Shown one piece after another: positions 22,626-34,374 of a stretch of DNA of 64,000 nucleotides. How positions within the stretch are numbered: the first letter of the stretch is position 1; every line of letters begins with the position of its first letter. The notes beneath the pieces are model-generated. The model was given only the letters and a program-made list of their open reading frames with translations, did no database searches and was not told where the DNA came from. The position numbers were made by a program, and so were the translations under genes. The DNA is from Macrostomum hystrix (taxonomy: Eukaryota > Platyhelminthes > Macrostomidae): contig CATNEN010000012.1 of the NCBI GenBank assembly GCA_950097015.1, forward strand, positions 1,233,501-1,297,500, written 5' to 3'.

Positions 22626-23790
22626 TCAACACCAAGCACTTACCATAGCCTTTAATCATGTGATTAGTTCTCATATGCCCTTAGCTATGCCATGAGAGTG
22701 AAGAAAACCAGATGCCACAATTCCAGCTAGTGAGCCAGTATGATAAAGACCTGGTAAAATAAAGTTGATAAATAAATAGTCATCATAAGGAAATTTCATA
22801 GCAAAGTTATATACCTGTACCAGACCAAATATAGTGTACACTAGGATCACTTATATTGCTTGTAGGAACAAGAAGAGAAGAGGAGAAAAAGGAGAGGAGA
22901 GAAGAGGAGAGGAAAGAAGAGAGGAAAGATGAGCAGAGAAGAGTAAAGGAAAGGAGGGGAGAGGGGGAGAGGAGAGAAGAGCAGAGGAGAGGAGAGGAGA
23001 GAAGAGAGGAGAGAAGAGGAGAGGAGAGAAGAGCAGAGGAAAGGAGAGGAGAGGGGGAGAGGAGGGGGGAGAGGAGAGGAGAAGAGGAGGGGGGAGAGGA
23101 GAGGAGAGGAGAGGAAAAGAGGAGGAGAGGAGAGGAGAGGAGAGGAGAAGAGGAGGGGGAGAGGAGAGTGTACACTAGGATCACTTATATTGCTTGTAGG
23201 AACAAGAAGAGAAGAGGAGAAAAAAGGAGAGGAGAGAAGAGGAGAGGAAAGAAGAGAGGAAAGAAGAGCAGAGAAGAGTAAAGGAAAGGAGGGGAGAGGG
23301 GGAGAGGAGAGAAGAGCAGAGGAGAGGAGAGAAGAGAGCAGAGAAGAGGAGAGGAGAGAAGAGCAGAGGAAAGGAGGAGGGGAGAGGAGAGGAGAGAATT
23401 TCATAAACAGCAGTTTCAAGGCAAACTACTGCTCATGCAGTATCAAAACCAATAGCTCAAGGCAAACTACTGTGCATGCATTATCAAAACTAAGAGCTCA
23501 AGCAACCAGCAATTGTGTGTTGGGTATCTTGGGATGGGTTGGGCTAACACTAAAAATGATTATGTACTCAAGCACTTACCATAGCCTTTAATCATATGTG
23601 ATTAGTTCTCATATGCCCTTAGCTATGCCATGAGAGTGAAGACAACCAGATGCCACAATTCCAGCTAGTGAGCCAGTGTGATAAAGACCTGGTAAAATAA
23701 AGTTGATAAATAAATAGTCATTATAAGGAAATTTCATAGCAAAGTTATATACCTGTACCAGACCAAATAACTCTAGTGTACACTGGGATC
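22626..23790. repeat. local duplication flanking purine-rich GA tracts
   Basis: A segment of about 220 bases beginning CACCAAGCACTTACCATAGC occurs near 22630 and again at about 23570. A shorter unit (GTGTACACTAGGATCACTTA followed by the tract) occurs at about 22836 and 23168. Between them lie (GAGGA)n/(GAGAAGA)n tracts, 22866-23166 and 23208-23398, almost pure purine on the plus strand. Such mirror-like tracts can form triplex DNA. Open frames made of Arg/Glu or Ser/Leu runs here are by-products of the repeat. Confidence 0.85.
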
Positions 23791-23799
23791 AATTGTTAT

Positions 23800-24352
23800 T
23801 GCTTTGCAGGAGCTAACCAACAATTTTGGGTTGGGTATCTAGCAAACACTTTACAACAAATGATTAGCCAAGCCTTACCAGTTCTCAGATGCCAGCCTGA
23901 AGATAGCAAGCAAAGCCACCATTCCAGCTTGTGTGATAAGGACCAGTTAAGATATACTAAGCCTCACTGCAGTTTGCTAAGTTTTTATCATCCTTTTAAC
24001 TGCTTTCACTTTCGTGAATCCTTAATTCCTTTAAGGCTCTTCAATTATTTTTAGCCACAATTCACTTCACTTTTAAGCTTTCAACTGAAATGCCACTGAC
24101 ATCATCCATGAGCAATGAGCTGCAGCTCAGGAGCATTGACCTAAACACTAGGTTTCTCTAGCTAGTGAAACCGAGCTATACACTATTACCATCCTTTTAA
24201 CTACCTTAAATCCATTTTAACCTTTTTAACTCCTTCTAAACACTTGAAGATTTGAAACATCCTTTGGTACACATTTTACTCCTAATCACTTCTACTTTTG
24301 CTTTACCTTTACTTTTACTTATTTACTTTTCAATATTCAGCTAGTTGTCGAA
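23800..24352. other. noncoding, possibly LINE 5' UTR
   Basis: CTTTT-rich sequence without domains precedes the LINE start codon. The 5' end of the LINE could lie here but no target duplication was found. Confidence 0.4.
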
Positions 24353-24373
24353 TTGTTGTTGAATTGTCGAACA

Positions 24374-27300
24374 ATGTCCCAGCAAGAGCAGGAACAGAAG
24401 CAGCAGCAACAGCAGCAACAGCAGCACATGGACCCACACCTCCTCGCGGTGTGCCGGGGAGCCCTCCCTCGTAAGGGGGAGAGCCTCGAAGTTGGGCCCA
24501 AAACACTCGGAACTGCTGTTATCGTCAACGACGAAGATTGGCGCAGACTAATCCGCGCCGGCGACATCGAATCAAATCCAGGACCGCAGCTGTGCATCGG
24601 ATGCAAATTTCAACTTAGGGCTAACCCTATCCGCTGTTCAGGCTGCGGCGGAGGGGCACACCAGAAATGCACCAACCTAACGTCCAGCAACATCAAATTG
24701 TGTCAGGCCGGCAGCAAATCATGGCAGTGCGCCGGCTGCCAGTACGGCAACTCAGCAGGCACAGTCAACCAAGCTGCGCCGAGGCTGCCATGCAAAGCCT
24801 GTGGAGCCGTCATACGGCAAGGACAGCGTGGCATCCAATGCCATGACTGTGGAAATAGTTACCACGGAAAGTGCGCGATGACCAACCGCTACGAACGGAC
24901 CAAGCTAGCAAGCCAGGTTTGGGTATGTTACGGCTGCCGCGCAAACTGGCCCCCCGTGGGCGACACGCAGCCGAACGATCACAAACTGGGCACGCCGGAG
25001 AAGCCTAGAGGTCAGGACACAGAGAAGGAAGAATCGCCCCAGCAGGAGGCTGACGGCAGCATTCTCACGGTGATATCCGAGACAGGAGTCATCGATAACG
25101 GGGACACGGGCAGCAGCAAAGCAGCCCCGGATAGTCACGAGAAAAACCAGAGCAACGGAGGAAACCTCGGGAACAGATCAACAGACACGCCTCAGAACGA
25201 AGCCAGGAACCCGTGTTGTGTCTGCAAAACGCAGGTCGGAGGCAACGTGTGGAGTGTGCGCTGCAACACCTCAGGAGCATGGTGCCACCAGGGATGTAGC
25301 AATCTCAACAGCCGGCAATTTAAAGCTCGCAGCAAGGCGAGCTGGGCGAGCTGGGTCTGCCCATCACACGACACGGAGGCAAAGACAGCAGACGTCACGG
25401 AAAATGACCGACCAGAACACGATGAGGACCCGGAGCACAACTCGCCGCGAAGCGACATTAATGCGCGTTCGACGCGCCAAGCCAGGTGCGGCTACAAAGA
25501 ATGCCACAAGCCCCTCAGGGCCGGGCACGGTCTAGCCTGCCGAGAATGTAACCTCCGGGTGCACCAAATCTGCAGCGGAACATGCAGTCGGAAACTGATC
25601 GAACGATGGAAATATGAGAACAGCTGGCGGTGCAGATTCTGTAGCGCTAAACCGGAACCAGCAAAATCGGCAACAGGGCAACCTAGTAACGGCACAGCCA
25701 CCCGGAGGCACACCAACACCGTAGCCGACAGCGCCAAGCTAGAAAGCATTGCGCTCTTGCAATGGAACTGCGACGCCCTCGTGCCGAAAATACCGGAACT
25801 GGTAACGATGATGACGGAGCTTAACATCCAGGTGGCAGCCATCCAAGAAACCAAGCTGCGCTCTGAAGACCAAATACCGCAAACCCCCGGATACAAACTG
25901 ATACGGTGGGACCGCGACCGCACACGGCAGCGCGGGGGCGGAGTAGCGTTCCTTGTCCGGGAAAACATCCCCGTCAGGACCTTCATGCGCTCAGAACGCT
26001 CGGCCATCGCCGGTGAAGAACCGGCAGCTCTTGAAGCTATCGGAATCGACATCTTCCTCGAGGACGGCAGCCCGACGAGCATTTACTGCGCCTACGCACC
26101 GCCGACAGGTCGGAGAGACGCACTGGAAGCAGGGCTGCGCACCATGCCCGACAGAGAGACATGCATCTGGCTAGGGGATTTCAATGCGCACAGCGAGACA
26201 TGGGACCGGCATGCCGCCGCCAGCCCCAGGGGACAAACCGTGGAAGAGTGGGCAGAAGACACGGACTTGACCATCCTCAACACGGGAGAGAGCACCCGCG
26301 CCAGCAGGAGAGACGACACACCCAACAGCGCGCCAGACATCTCGCTGTGCAACGTGAACTTCCTTAGGCGTTTCTCGCCCACGTGGGAGGTTACAAAGAG
26401 ATTAGGCTCAGACCACTGGCCGATCATCATAAGAAGCGAGCGTAACACCGAACGCAAGCCCGACCAACATCGCCTCACTTGGAACTGGAAGACAGCGGAC
26501 TGGCCAAACTACCGCAGGCATGTGGAACGGCTCCTAGAGGCCCAACCTAACCCAAGTGAGGGAGTTCACGACCTGGAACAGAGACTGCGCCATATCGTGC
26601 TCGAGGCCGCCTACCGCAACATCGGTCTCAGTAAAGTGACCGGACCCAGAGTGGACGAGCTCAGCGAGGAAGCCCAGGCAGTTATCCAGACCAGGGATTG
26701 CGCCAAGGCGGATCCCAGCACCACCGCGGAGAAAATTGCGGAGCTGGAGGAACAGGTGCGAACTACCATACGCGCCGACCAACAAGAACGCTGGAGGGAC
26801 GCTATCCGTAGCAACAACGCCGTCGATAAGGTATGGAACCTGGTGCGGAAGGAGCAGGGGGGAGGCCGGCAGAGCGCGCCGACTGAGGTCATAACCCATA
26901 AGGGCAGGCAGTTCATCAGTCAGGCCAGCAAAGCCACCGCCTTTGCCCAGACGTACGCAGAAGTCAGCAACCTGATCATTGGCAAAGAGCACCGCCGGCA
27001 GCGCAAGGAGCTCAATCAAGCGCTGAGGAAAACGCCTAACCTGGGACCGGAAGGCCGCGAGATCACCATGGGGGAAACCATTGCTGCGCTGAACGACATG
27101 GACGGCACCAAAGCGCCTGGGCCGGACAGGATCCATCCACGACTCCTCAAAGAGCTACTACAATGTGCCATAGCAACGTTCCACAGGCTATTCCAACGAT
27201 CTTGGACGGAAACCGACGTGCCGCAAAACTGGAGGAAGGGCGAAATCATCCCGCTGCTCAAGCAGGGAGCCGATCCGGAACTGATCCCATCCTACCGCCC

Positions 27301-29457
27301 TATCTGCCTGACATCAGCTATCGGAAAATGGTTTGAGCGAATTCTTGCCAACCGCTTAAGTTCGTGCTTGAGAGCCGTGGCCTCATCATAGACGAGCAAG
27401 CCGGTTTCCGCAGCGGCCGCGCCACCACGGACCAGGCACTGCTCCTCAGCCAGGCCATTAGCGACGGCTTCCAGATCAGGCTTAAAACGCTGCTGCTTAC
27501 GCTGGACTATGCCAAAGCGTACGATACGGTGTGGAGAGCGGGCTTACTGAGTAAAATGCACAACCTAGGCATCGACGCCCGTCTCATCCGGTGGATCCAA
27601 AGCTGGTTGGCAAACCGTCGGGCCTGGGTCAGACTTGGACAAGAGACAGGCGCGCACGTCACCATGAAGCAGGGCCTGCCTCAGGGGGCCGTGTTATCGC
27701 CCATCCTCTTCCTCGTCTACATCAACGACGTTCGGAGTGCCATACCGGGAGATGTCGCCTTCAGCCTGTTCGCGGACGACCTAGCCATCTGGAGCCAAGG
27801 GAGGAGCATTTTAGAAGCCCGGCGCAAACTCCAGGCAGCGCTTGACGGAGTGGCCAAATGGAGCAGCAGATGGCTCCTCCGCCTCAACCCGGACAAATGC
27901 GAAATTGGAGTCTTTTCCATGAATCCTAATGATGCGTCGGCGGCCCCGGAGATCTACCTCAATGGGAAGCAACTCCGCGTGAACCCGCACCAGTGCTTCC
28001 TCGGAGTAACGTACGACCGCTGCCTAACCTTCGCGGAACACATCCGGAAATGCGTCCAGAAGGCCAGGCAAAGACTCCACCTACTTAGGCGCATCGGCGG
28101 CCCGGAATGGGGCATGGACGACAGCACAATCCGCGTAGCCTATCTTGCACTCATCAGGCCGGTGCTCGAGTACGCTGCCGCGGCCTGGATGCCATGGGCG
28201 GCAAAATCCCAAATTGAAAAACTGGAGCGCTGCCAGCGCGCCGCGGCGCGCATCATAACCGGTGCACTTGCCAGCACACCGGCAGAAGCCCTCCTAGCCG
28301 AAGCCGGCCTGACAACTATCGCGAGCCGGGGAAAGCTCGACGCTCTCACGCGCTACGACAAGTACAGCAGACTCGAACCGGAAACCAATCGCGCCAAAGC
28401 AGCCAGAAGCAACCTGCAGCAGCGTCTCCGGCGCCCATCGTGGCGAGACTGGTGCCGTGGCAATTGGCCGGCAAACATCCTGCAACCAACCAACACCGAA
28501 GGCAAAAACAGCATCGATCTGCCTCCACCCCCATGGTCTACCAATCAGCCGCTGGAGCTCGACCGCAACTCCATCCACAAGCTTGACAATGCCCAAGCCA
28601 ACCGGCAGGAAGCCGAGAAGAGGCTCAAAGACAAGCCAGCTGATGTCACGCTGTTCACGGACGGATCCACGACTGATGACAAAAAAGGAGGTGCGGGCTG
28701 GATCGCGTTTGACCAAGACAACAACGAAATCGGCAGCAGCTGCCAGCCAGCCGGAATCGAATGCTCCTCCACGCAAGCCGAATTGGTAGCCATAGACGAC
28801 GCACTTAAATGGCTAGCCAGAACGGAGGGCTGGAACACAGCTACCATTGCGTGTGATAGCGCGGCAGCCTTGGCAACGATCGTCAGGCGGCGAGCGCGAT
28901 GGAACGATCCGATTGCGACTAGCATTGCCCACAGCTGGAACAGCATTGGTAGAAAAATTAGCCTAGTGTGGGTCCCAGGACACTGCGGATTGCCGGGCAA
29001 CGAGGCTGCGGACGCGCTAGCCAAAGAAGGCAGCTTGATGGACCAGGCAAACTCCCCATGGCAGTGGACGCACCAGGCGGCAACCAATGCCCTGCGCAGA
29101 ACGCTGGCAGACCACAACTGGACGCACAAACGGTCCGAAGAAACTTACGGAGGGCGCAAGATCAACAGGCAGCAAATGGCCGGATGGACCAGGCGGGAGA
29201 CCGTCGAGTACACCCGTCTCCGCACAGGCCACTCGCTACAGCTACGAGCGTACGCACACAGAGTCGGCTGGGATGACAGCCCCACCTGTCGCCTCTGCGC
29301 GAGGCAGGCGGAGGACATCGAACATATACTGCTGGACTGCCCGACGTTAGATAGCATCAGGCGCACCATTGGCATCACCGCGCTTGCGGATATGAGCAGC
29401 AGACCGGCGGAGTGTCGGATCATGCTGGAGGAGTTTGTACGCCGGACAATCGCCTGA
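24374..29457 (+). CDS. LINE polyprotein: PHD fingers, endonuclease, RT, RNase H (one frameshift)
   Basis: Start chosen at the ATG at 24374 (MSQQEQEQKQ). Zinc fingers lie at about residues 74-122, 139-188, 280-335 and 371-430, each of Cys4-His-Cys3-like spacing. They probably bind nucleic acid or chromatin. The endonuclease (about 459-680) shows LLQWNCD, QETK, GDFNAH and GSDHWP, which nick the target DNA. The RT shows AGFRSGRATTDQ, LDYAKAYDTVW, GLPQGAVLSP and the FADD catalytic motif at about 27768. It is read in the second frame after a base was lost in a TTAAG context at about 27356. RNase H (28650-29040) keeps TDGS, a Glu in TQAELVA, CDSAAAL and GHCGLPGNEAAD. A C-terminal CRLCARQ...H...C knuckle closes the protein. 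With the frame restored, all catalytic motifs are present. Confidence 0.88.
24563..24586 (+). other. 2A-like ribosome-skipping motif (GDIESNPG/P)
   Basis: Residues 62-71 of the LINE protein read AGDIESNPGP, which fits the 2A consensus D-V/I-E-x-N-P-G-P. In known 2A peptides the ribosome fails to form the Gly-Pro bond and releases an upstream peptide while continuing. Here this would free a leader of about 70 residues from the PHD-endonuclease-RT protein. 2A motifs near the N terminus are known in several APE-type LINEs. Activity is inferred from the motif only. Confidence 0.78.
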
Positions 29458-29481
29458 CAACGATGACTGCAGTACCGAGCC

Positions 29482-29550
29482 CACAACAACAACAACAACA
29501 GCAGCAACAGCAGCAACAACAGCAGCAACAGCAGCAGAAACAGCAGCAGC
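29482..29550. repeat. CAA/CAG microsatellite in the LINE 3' UTR
   Basis: Interrupted CAA and CAG triplets directly after the LINE stop codon. Similar triplet tracts are associated with the LINE remnant at 1.8-2.2 kb. Confidence 0.85.
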
Positions 29551-29709
29551 CGCAGCCCAGCAGCCCTTGGCAGCTGCTGCCCACCACGGTGGGCCCGACC
29601 ACCATGGTCAAGGTCCAGTGGTGGAAGGTGAAGGGAGGGGCCGGGGCGGCCACCAACTTCACGCCACCGAGGCCCCGGTGCCCTCCCCCACCGGCGAAGA
29701 AATAAAGGT

Positions 29710-30853
29710 TTGTCTAAGCTACCTATATGTGATACCTTTATTCCTTATTTCTTAATCCTTAAACGTTAATTCTTTATATAAGCGCTATAGTAGTAAAATT
29801 ATACCCGTTTGCAGGTGTAAGTTTTCATTGACTCTGGTAAAACAATATTTACTTTTAGCCATTATAGCACCATTTATCAAAATGCGATTGTCACACTACA
29901 ATGCTAATGCAATATTACAAGGTAGCAAAATGTACTCACATTCAATATGATTGTAGCCATAATGTCCTATGTCGTGTCTTGTCGTGTTCGTGTTTAACCA
30001 GAAAATTGCATGAGTCATCCTCCAAGCTTTATAGCAAGTTTATCTGCAAATTTAAAGAAGCAGATAGCAACTGCGTACGAAGATAACCCCTCACTCCACC
30101 TTCATGCTGTCCAATAATGAGCTGCTAACATACCTCGAAATCTCCCACTTCGTCAGTTCAGATCGCGCATTTGATTTTTGTGTCAACTTTAGGTGTTTTA
30201 GCTGTTGTGTTAAAGCTTCCAACAAGCTTGTTAAAGCCAGATGTAAAAGCTTAGAGAGAGTAAAAGCTTGCTAAAGCTTAAATGGAAGCATTATCATCAT
30301 TTTTGTTGTGACGGCGTTTTTTAATTGTCTATTTTCCCATTGTCGTGCTTTTTTGAATGCATGCGAGCTTTTGTTTGTCTTTTTTACTGATATTTTGTAC
30401 TTTCGTTCTCGAAAGCAACAATTACTGAAGTATAAAGAAATGGCACGCTTAAAGAATTACTTCTTTGAAACTAAAACAAACTGAATGAGGACAATTAGGC
30501 TGGAGGAAAGGGAAAGTTATGAGGCTGGAATGGAAAAATGCACACTGAGAGTAGAGGGTTGGAGGGAAAGCAAGTATATTGAGGGATTTACACTAGGGGG
30601 TAGTTCATTGAATGAGGGCTGAAGAACGTAGGCTGAAGGAATGTACAATGTAGGGTAGACGGTTGAAGGAGGGAAAGAACGTAGGCTGAAGGAATGTACA
30701 ATGGAGGGTAGACGGTTGACGCTTCGCGACACTTTGAATATTTTGGAATACATCTTTGCTTGTTGTCTTCCTTTATTTCACTCATATTTATTTATTACCT
30801 TGATGCACAGCCTAAATGTTTAGCTTCTTAGCTTTAGCTTAGCATGATAACCA
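29710..30853. other. intergenic; contains a 55-base tandem duplication
   Basis: No gene was recognised. A segment of about 55 bases (GAACGTAGGCTGAAGGAATG onward) occurs twice in tandem at about 30625-30720. A pattern of GGAGG/GAGGG-rich plus strand occupies 30490-30720. Confidence 0.55.
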
Positions 30854-31109
30854 ACCCGCTCGGAAAAGTTTCGGCGGCCCGACAGCGGGCCGAATGCTAC
30901 CGTCGCTGCTTCTGCGATTTCAATTTTAACCTTGCAAAATCGCAATTTAAAATCGATTTAAACTTCAAGAACAAATGATCGATGCATTTATGATCGTTCT
31001 AAGCCAATAAATCAATAAGAAATTTTTTCGGCAAAACTGCGACGATAGCTGACTCCTACTATTGTCAGCGAGCGTAGCAGTCCGTGGCGGCAGTCCCGCT
31101 ACTTTTAGC

Positions 31110-32186
31110 CCGATTGTCGCAGCTAACGAAACTAACAAAATAAAATTGCTTAAAATTAATTTTGCGAGAACTGATAATCGATTGATCATGTATTAAGTCA
31201 TTTTACTTTTCTGTTGATGTTAATTAAATTTGGATACTTTTAATCGTGTAAAATGTATATTTTTAAATGACTTTTCGCGTCTGCGCGTGTCATTAACGTA
31301 TACATGAGTTCGTTTTGTCTGCATTTTTGCATTTTATTTTACCAGTTTATTACCTTAAACAGCGTGTGGTACTACCGTTTTTGAAAGACTGGAGGGTGGG
31401 TGAAACTAAACTTTTGAAGATATGGAGTGTTATGTGGAACTATTTACTGGGCTGTTAATACAATAGCTTACTAAGTCTCAGCAATCTACTTTTGTACGGA
31501 ATTAGTAAGGCGGTAAGGCCTAGGCCCTAGCTTATGCCATATGCGATTTGGCCGATTTGATACTTTCTGCTGTTGGAGGTTCTATTATTCTTGGTTTCTG
31601 ATTGTAGCATAGCATCTTAATTGAATTATGGTTTACACATTTTTATATGGTTATAGGGCCTATGCTGAGTGCTGTTTTGCTAGATGTGGAAGTCTAGCAT
31701 GTTCCTAGTTTTTATTTGTAGCTTACTATACTTTATATGTATGGTTATTTAATGCATGCCTGGTTGCAATGGAGATTCAAGTTTCTTTATAGGTCCTAGT
31801 CCAAATCTTGCACTATAGCAAAGTCTTAAATCCCTAGACTGGTCTAGGCAAAACTATATTCTATAATACTATTAGGCATTGCAACATCAAAGCCTTGAAA
31901 AATTCTCGCATGAAGTTCTTGCATTTGGATAAAATTCTGGTTATAACAACTTCTATAATGTGTCTACTTCTTGACGGCTGGTCATATAAACTATTATCTA
32001 TAATTGATATGTGAACTAAAAATATGCATTTGAAGTATTCATTTTAATAGATTTACTTCTGTCTAAAAATTGTGCTATTTGGTAATACATATTAATGTCT
32101 TAATTATTATTGGCTTCTACCTACACAGTTATGTTCTACTTTTAAATCTGATAATTTTATCATATTCATGAACTATTGTTTCCATA
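31110..32186. other. EnSpm subterminal/noncoding region
   Basis: AT-rich sequence between the left arm and the DUF4806-like gene. No frame of note; a TTGCAG/GTTGTC acceptor-like site precedes the gene at 32193. Confidence 0.4.
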
Positions 32187-33436
32187 TTGCAGGTTGTCAT
32201 GTTGCAATTTGATGAAGTAAAGTTTGGCCTCTTCTATTTTCCATCTGATAAAGAGAGTCAGTTTCAACCTTTTGGTATTTACAACCTTAAAGACACAAAT
32301 TGGAATGAAGAAAAGTTTAAGCAACTGCTTCGAGATCCATCAGCAAAGCTTATTCTTGATACTGAGTGGGATTCATCTATTGTGAAAGCTATTGTTGTAC
32401 AACTTGGTACTTGTCAAGAGACCCTAGAAGCTTCATTCAAGCATTGTACTACTGTAAAAAGGAGAAATGTTCCAATCCAACAAATTCTAATGCGTATTCC
32501 ACGTTTTAGTACTGGTAAAAGAATTCAATTGCCATGTGAGAATGTGTACCACTCTGCTGCAGATGAAACAACTGAAATTGAGTCAAGTGAGGATGGTGAT
32601 AGTGAGTCAGGAATAGATAATCTATCAACACAACATGTTCCTATTTCAAGGCCAACTTTGCCTCCAACTCCAATTACTTTTTCTGAACCTACTAATTCTG
32701 AACCTACAACTTTTTCTAAACCTACTTTAGTTGCTACTAAATCATCATCTGCAACTGTGTCATCAGTGTCAATAAGCCAAGAAGCAAATATATACCTATG
32801 TTGAGCACTGCCATTATTGATATGCCTTCTCCAAGTGCAAGCTTTGTTCCCAAGATGCCAAGAAAGGAGCTTCAAGCTCTTAGTGAAGAAGAGCTCCAAC
32901 CAATTCATTCTTTAGTCAGAAGAAAGGGCCTTGAGCCCTTTACTGCTGAAGGTGCATACTATATTGCTGCATTGAGCTACAAGCGCCTGGTTGCCATCCA
33001 AAATTCAATTGAAGGCTTTTCTTCTAACTCTGTGCCGAGGACTGCAGTCAATAGCATGGATTTTTCACCAAAGAAGACAGTTCCAAGTCTTGACAGTTTT
33101 ATTGACAAGCTGAAGGATGCATCATACCAAGAAAAGGTTGTCAACAGAATTGCACTTATTGGTGGTGAAAGCATTCGCAATTTTATTAAAGGAGCTATTT
33201 CTGCTTTGATGACCAATGACTTACAATGTCAATTCAATCGCCATGGTAATGATAAGAAACGTCGGTTTTTGGGTCCCCTTGAAGATGTTGTTCGTCAAGC
33301 TGCACGCAAAGCCTTCCCTTTAGCAACAGATCAAGAAGTTACTAACTGTATCATGGCTGCTCTTAAGAATGCTTCAGACAGGGAAGGAGGACGGCAACGG
33401 AGGCAAAAGCGCAGTTTGGACGAACTTGAATCATAG
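32187..33436 (+). pseudogene. DUF4806-like protein of the EnSpm element (one frameshift)
   Basis: The first part (32187-32790) begins MLQFDEVKFGLFYFPSD and contains EEKFKQLLRDPSAKL, then an acidic Ser/Thr/Pro-rich linker. A single-base shift near 32780 leads into a second frame, which reads KPRSKYIPMLST and then the DUF4806-like domain (about 33090-33400): FIDKLKDASYQEKVVNRIAL, IGGESIRNFIKGAI, and a RRFLGPLEDVVRQAARKAF segment with a basic tail. DUF4806 occurs in animal proteins that are often transposon-linked; its biochemical role is not known. The gene lies directly upstream of the transposase on the same strand, so it is probably the accessory protein of the same element. The domain call is from pattern memory. 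Confidence 0.6.
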
Positions 33437-34374
33437 ACTATGGTTAATGTTTCTTCTTGTGAAATGCTACAACCTTTTTAATTGACTGATCTTCAGGAAG
33501 TGTAGCATTTACCAATTTTTAGTAGTGGTTGACTATGCTACATTTCTTCAAAAGTTTTTTGGAATGCATTTTCTTAGTTGTGATTTTATTACAATCAAAA
33601 TCCATGAATACTAATATCATGTATATAAGTGTACTTACAGGCTCATAGTTTGCTTCCAAAGAACTAAATCTATTTAAGGAAACTATTTAATTTTACAAGG
33701 TAAGGCAAAAGCAAGTCAACCTCTACTTTTTAACTTAAATCTGTATATTTTTCGTTTATTTTTTTTCAAATACTAATAAAAATGTATCAATGGAATTCTT
33801 AGTGTACCTTTCTGACATGTTAATCTTGTTGAGAAAGTATTTTATAAGATATGCAACTTAAAGTTGTCACTTCAGTTATGCAACTTATTAAATAACTGAA
33901 GTCACATCACATTACTTAGCAGTGATGAGTAAAATGCGCTTACACAAATTTGTGTATTTTTGTGATGTTCATCTATGCATAAATTGTAACTCATAGTGGA
34001 CGTTTTTAGCCCTTCTAGAGTACATATGACTTCATTGTTTTTCTTTCTTTATCTGCAATGTACAACAATTGTAGACGTTTTCCTATTGTCTAATAAAGCA
34101 AAAATGGCTAAGTGCACTGCTCAAGGCTGCAGTTTTTTGTTAAAAATGCAAAAAATTAAAGGGTTCAATTCTTAGTGTAAGTTCATTGCTGTCATGTAAA
34201 CTTGTTGACAAATCATTTTATAAGTTATGAAATTTATCATATGTAGCAGTAAGGAGTATAAGCACATTTGTGTAATTTTGTGCTGTTCATCTATGCCTAA
34301 ATTGTAACTCATCGTGGACGTTTCTTAGCCTTTATGGAGTACATAGGGCTTCCAGGTTTTATTATTTACCTGCC
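33437..34374. other. spacer between the two EnSpm genes
   Basis: AT-rich. A segment around 33920-34070 (including CTATGCATAAATTGTAACTC and the following ATCATAGTGGACG-like sequence) is repeated in diverged form at about 34260-34380, indicating a local duplication just before the transposase start. Confidence 0.55.

Larger units (their letters stand above)
24353..29708 (+). mobile_element. I/R1-group non-LTR retrotransposon (LINE), nearly full length
   Basis: One long coding unit encodes, in order, a Gln-rich leader, a 2A-like motif, four PHD/RING-like zinc fingers, an AP-type endonuclease, a reverse transcriptase, RNase H and a CCHC-like knuckle. It is followed by a 3' UTR with a CAA/CAG tract (29482-29545) and an AATAAA at 29701-29706. 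The presence of both AP endonuclease and RNase H places it in the I/R1/Tad-like group. One single-base frameshift at about 27356 separates endonuclease from most of RT. The catalytic residues look intact, so the copy is fairly young. The element ends are not defined: no clear target duplication was found and 29708 is an estimate. Confidence 0.88.

Noticed and set aside
22847-23419. Ser/Leu-rich and Arg/Glu-rich open frames
   Set aside because: They are translations of a purine tract in both strands and have no other features.
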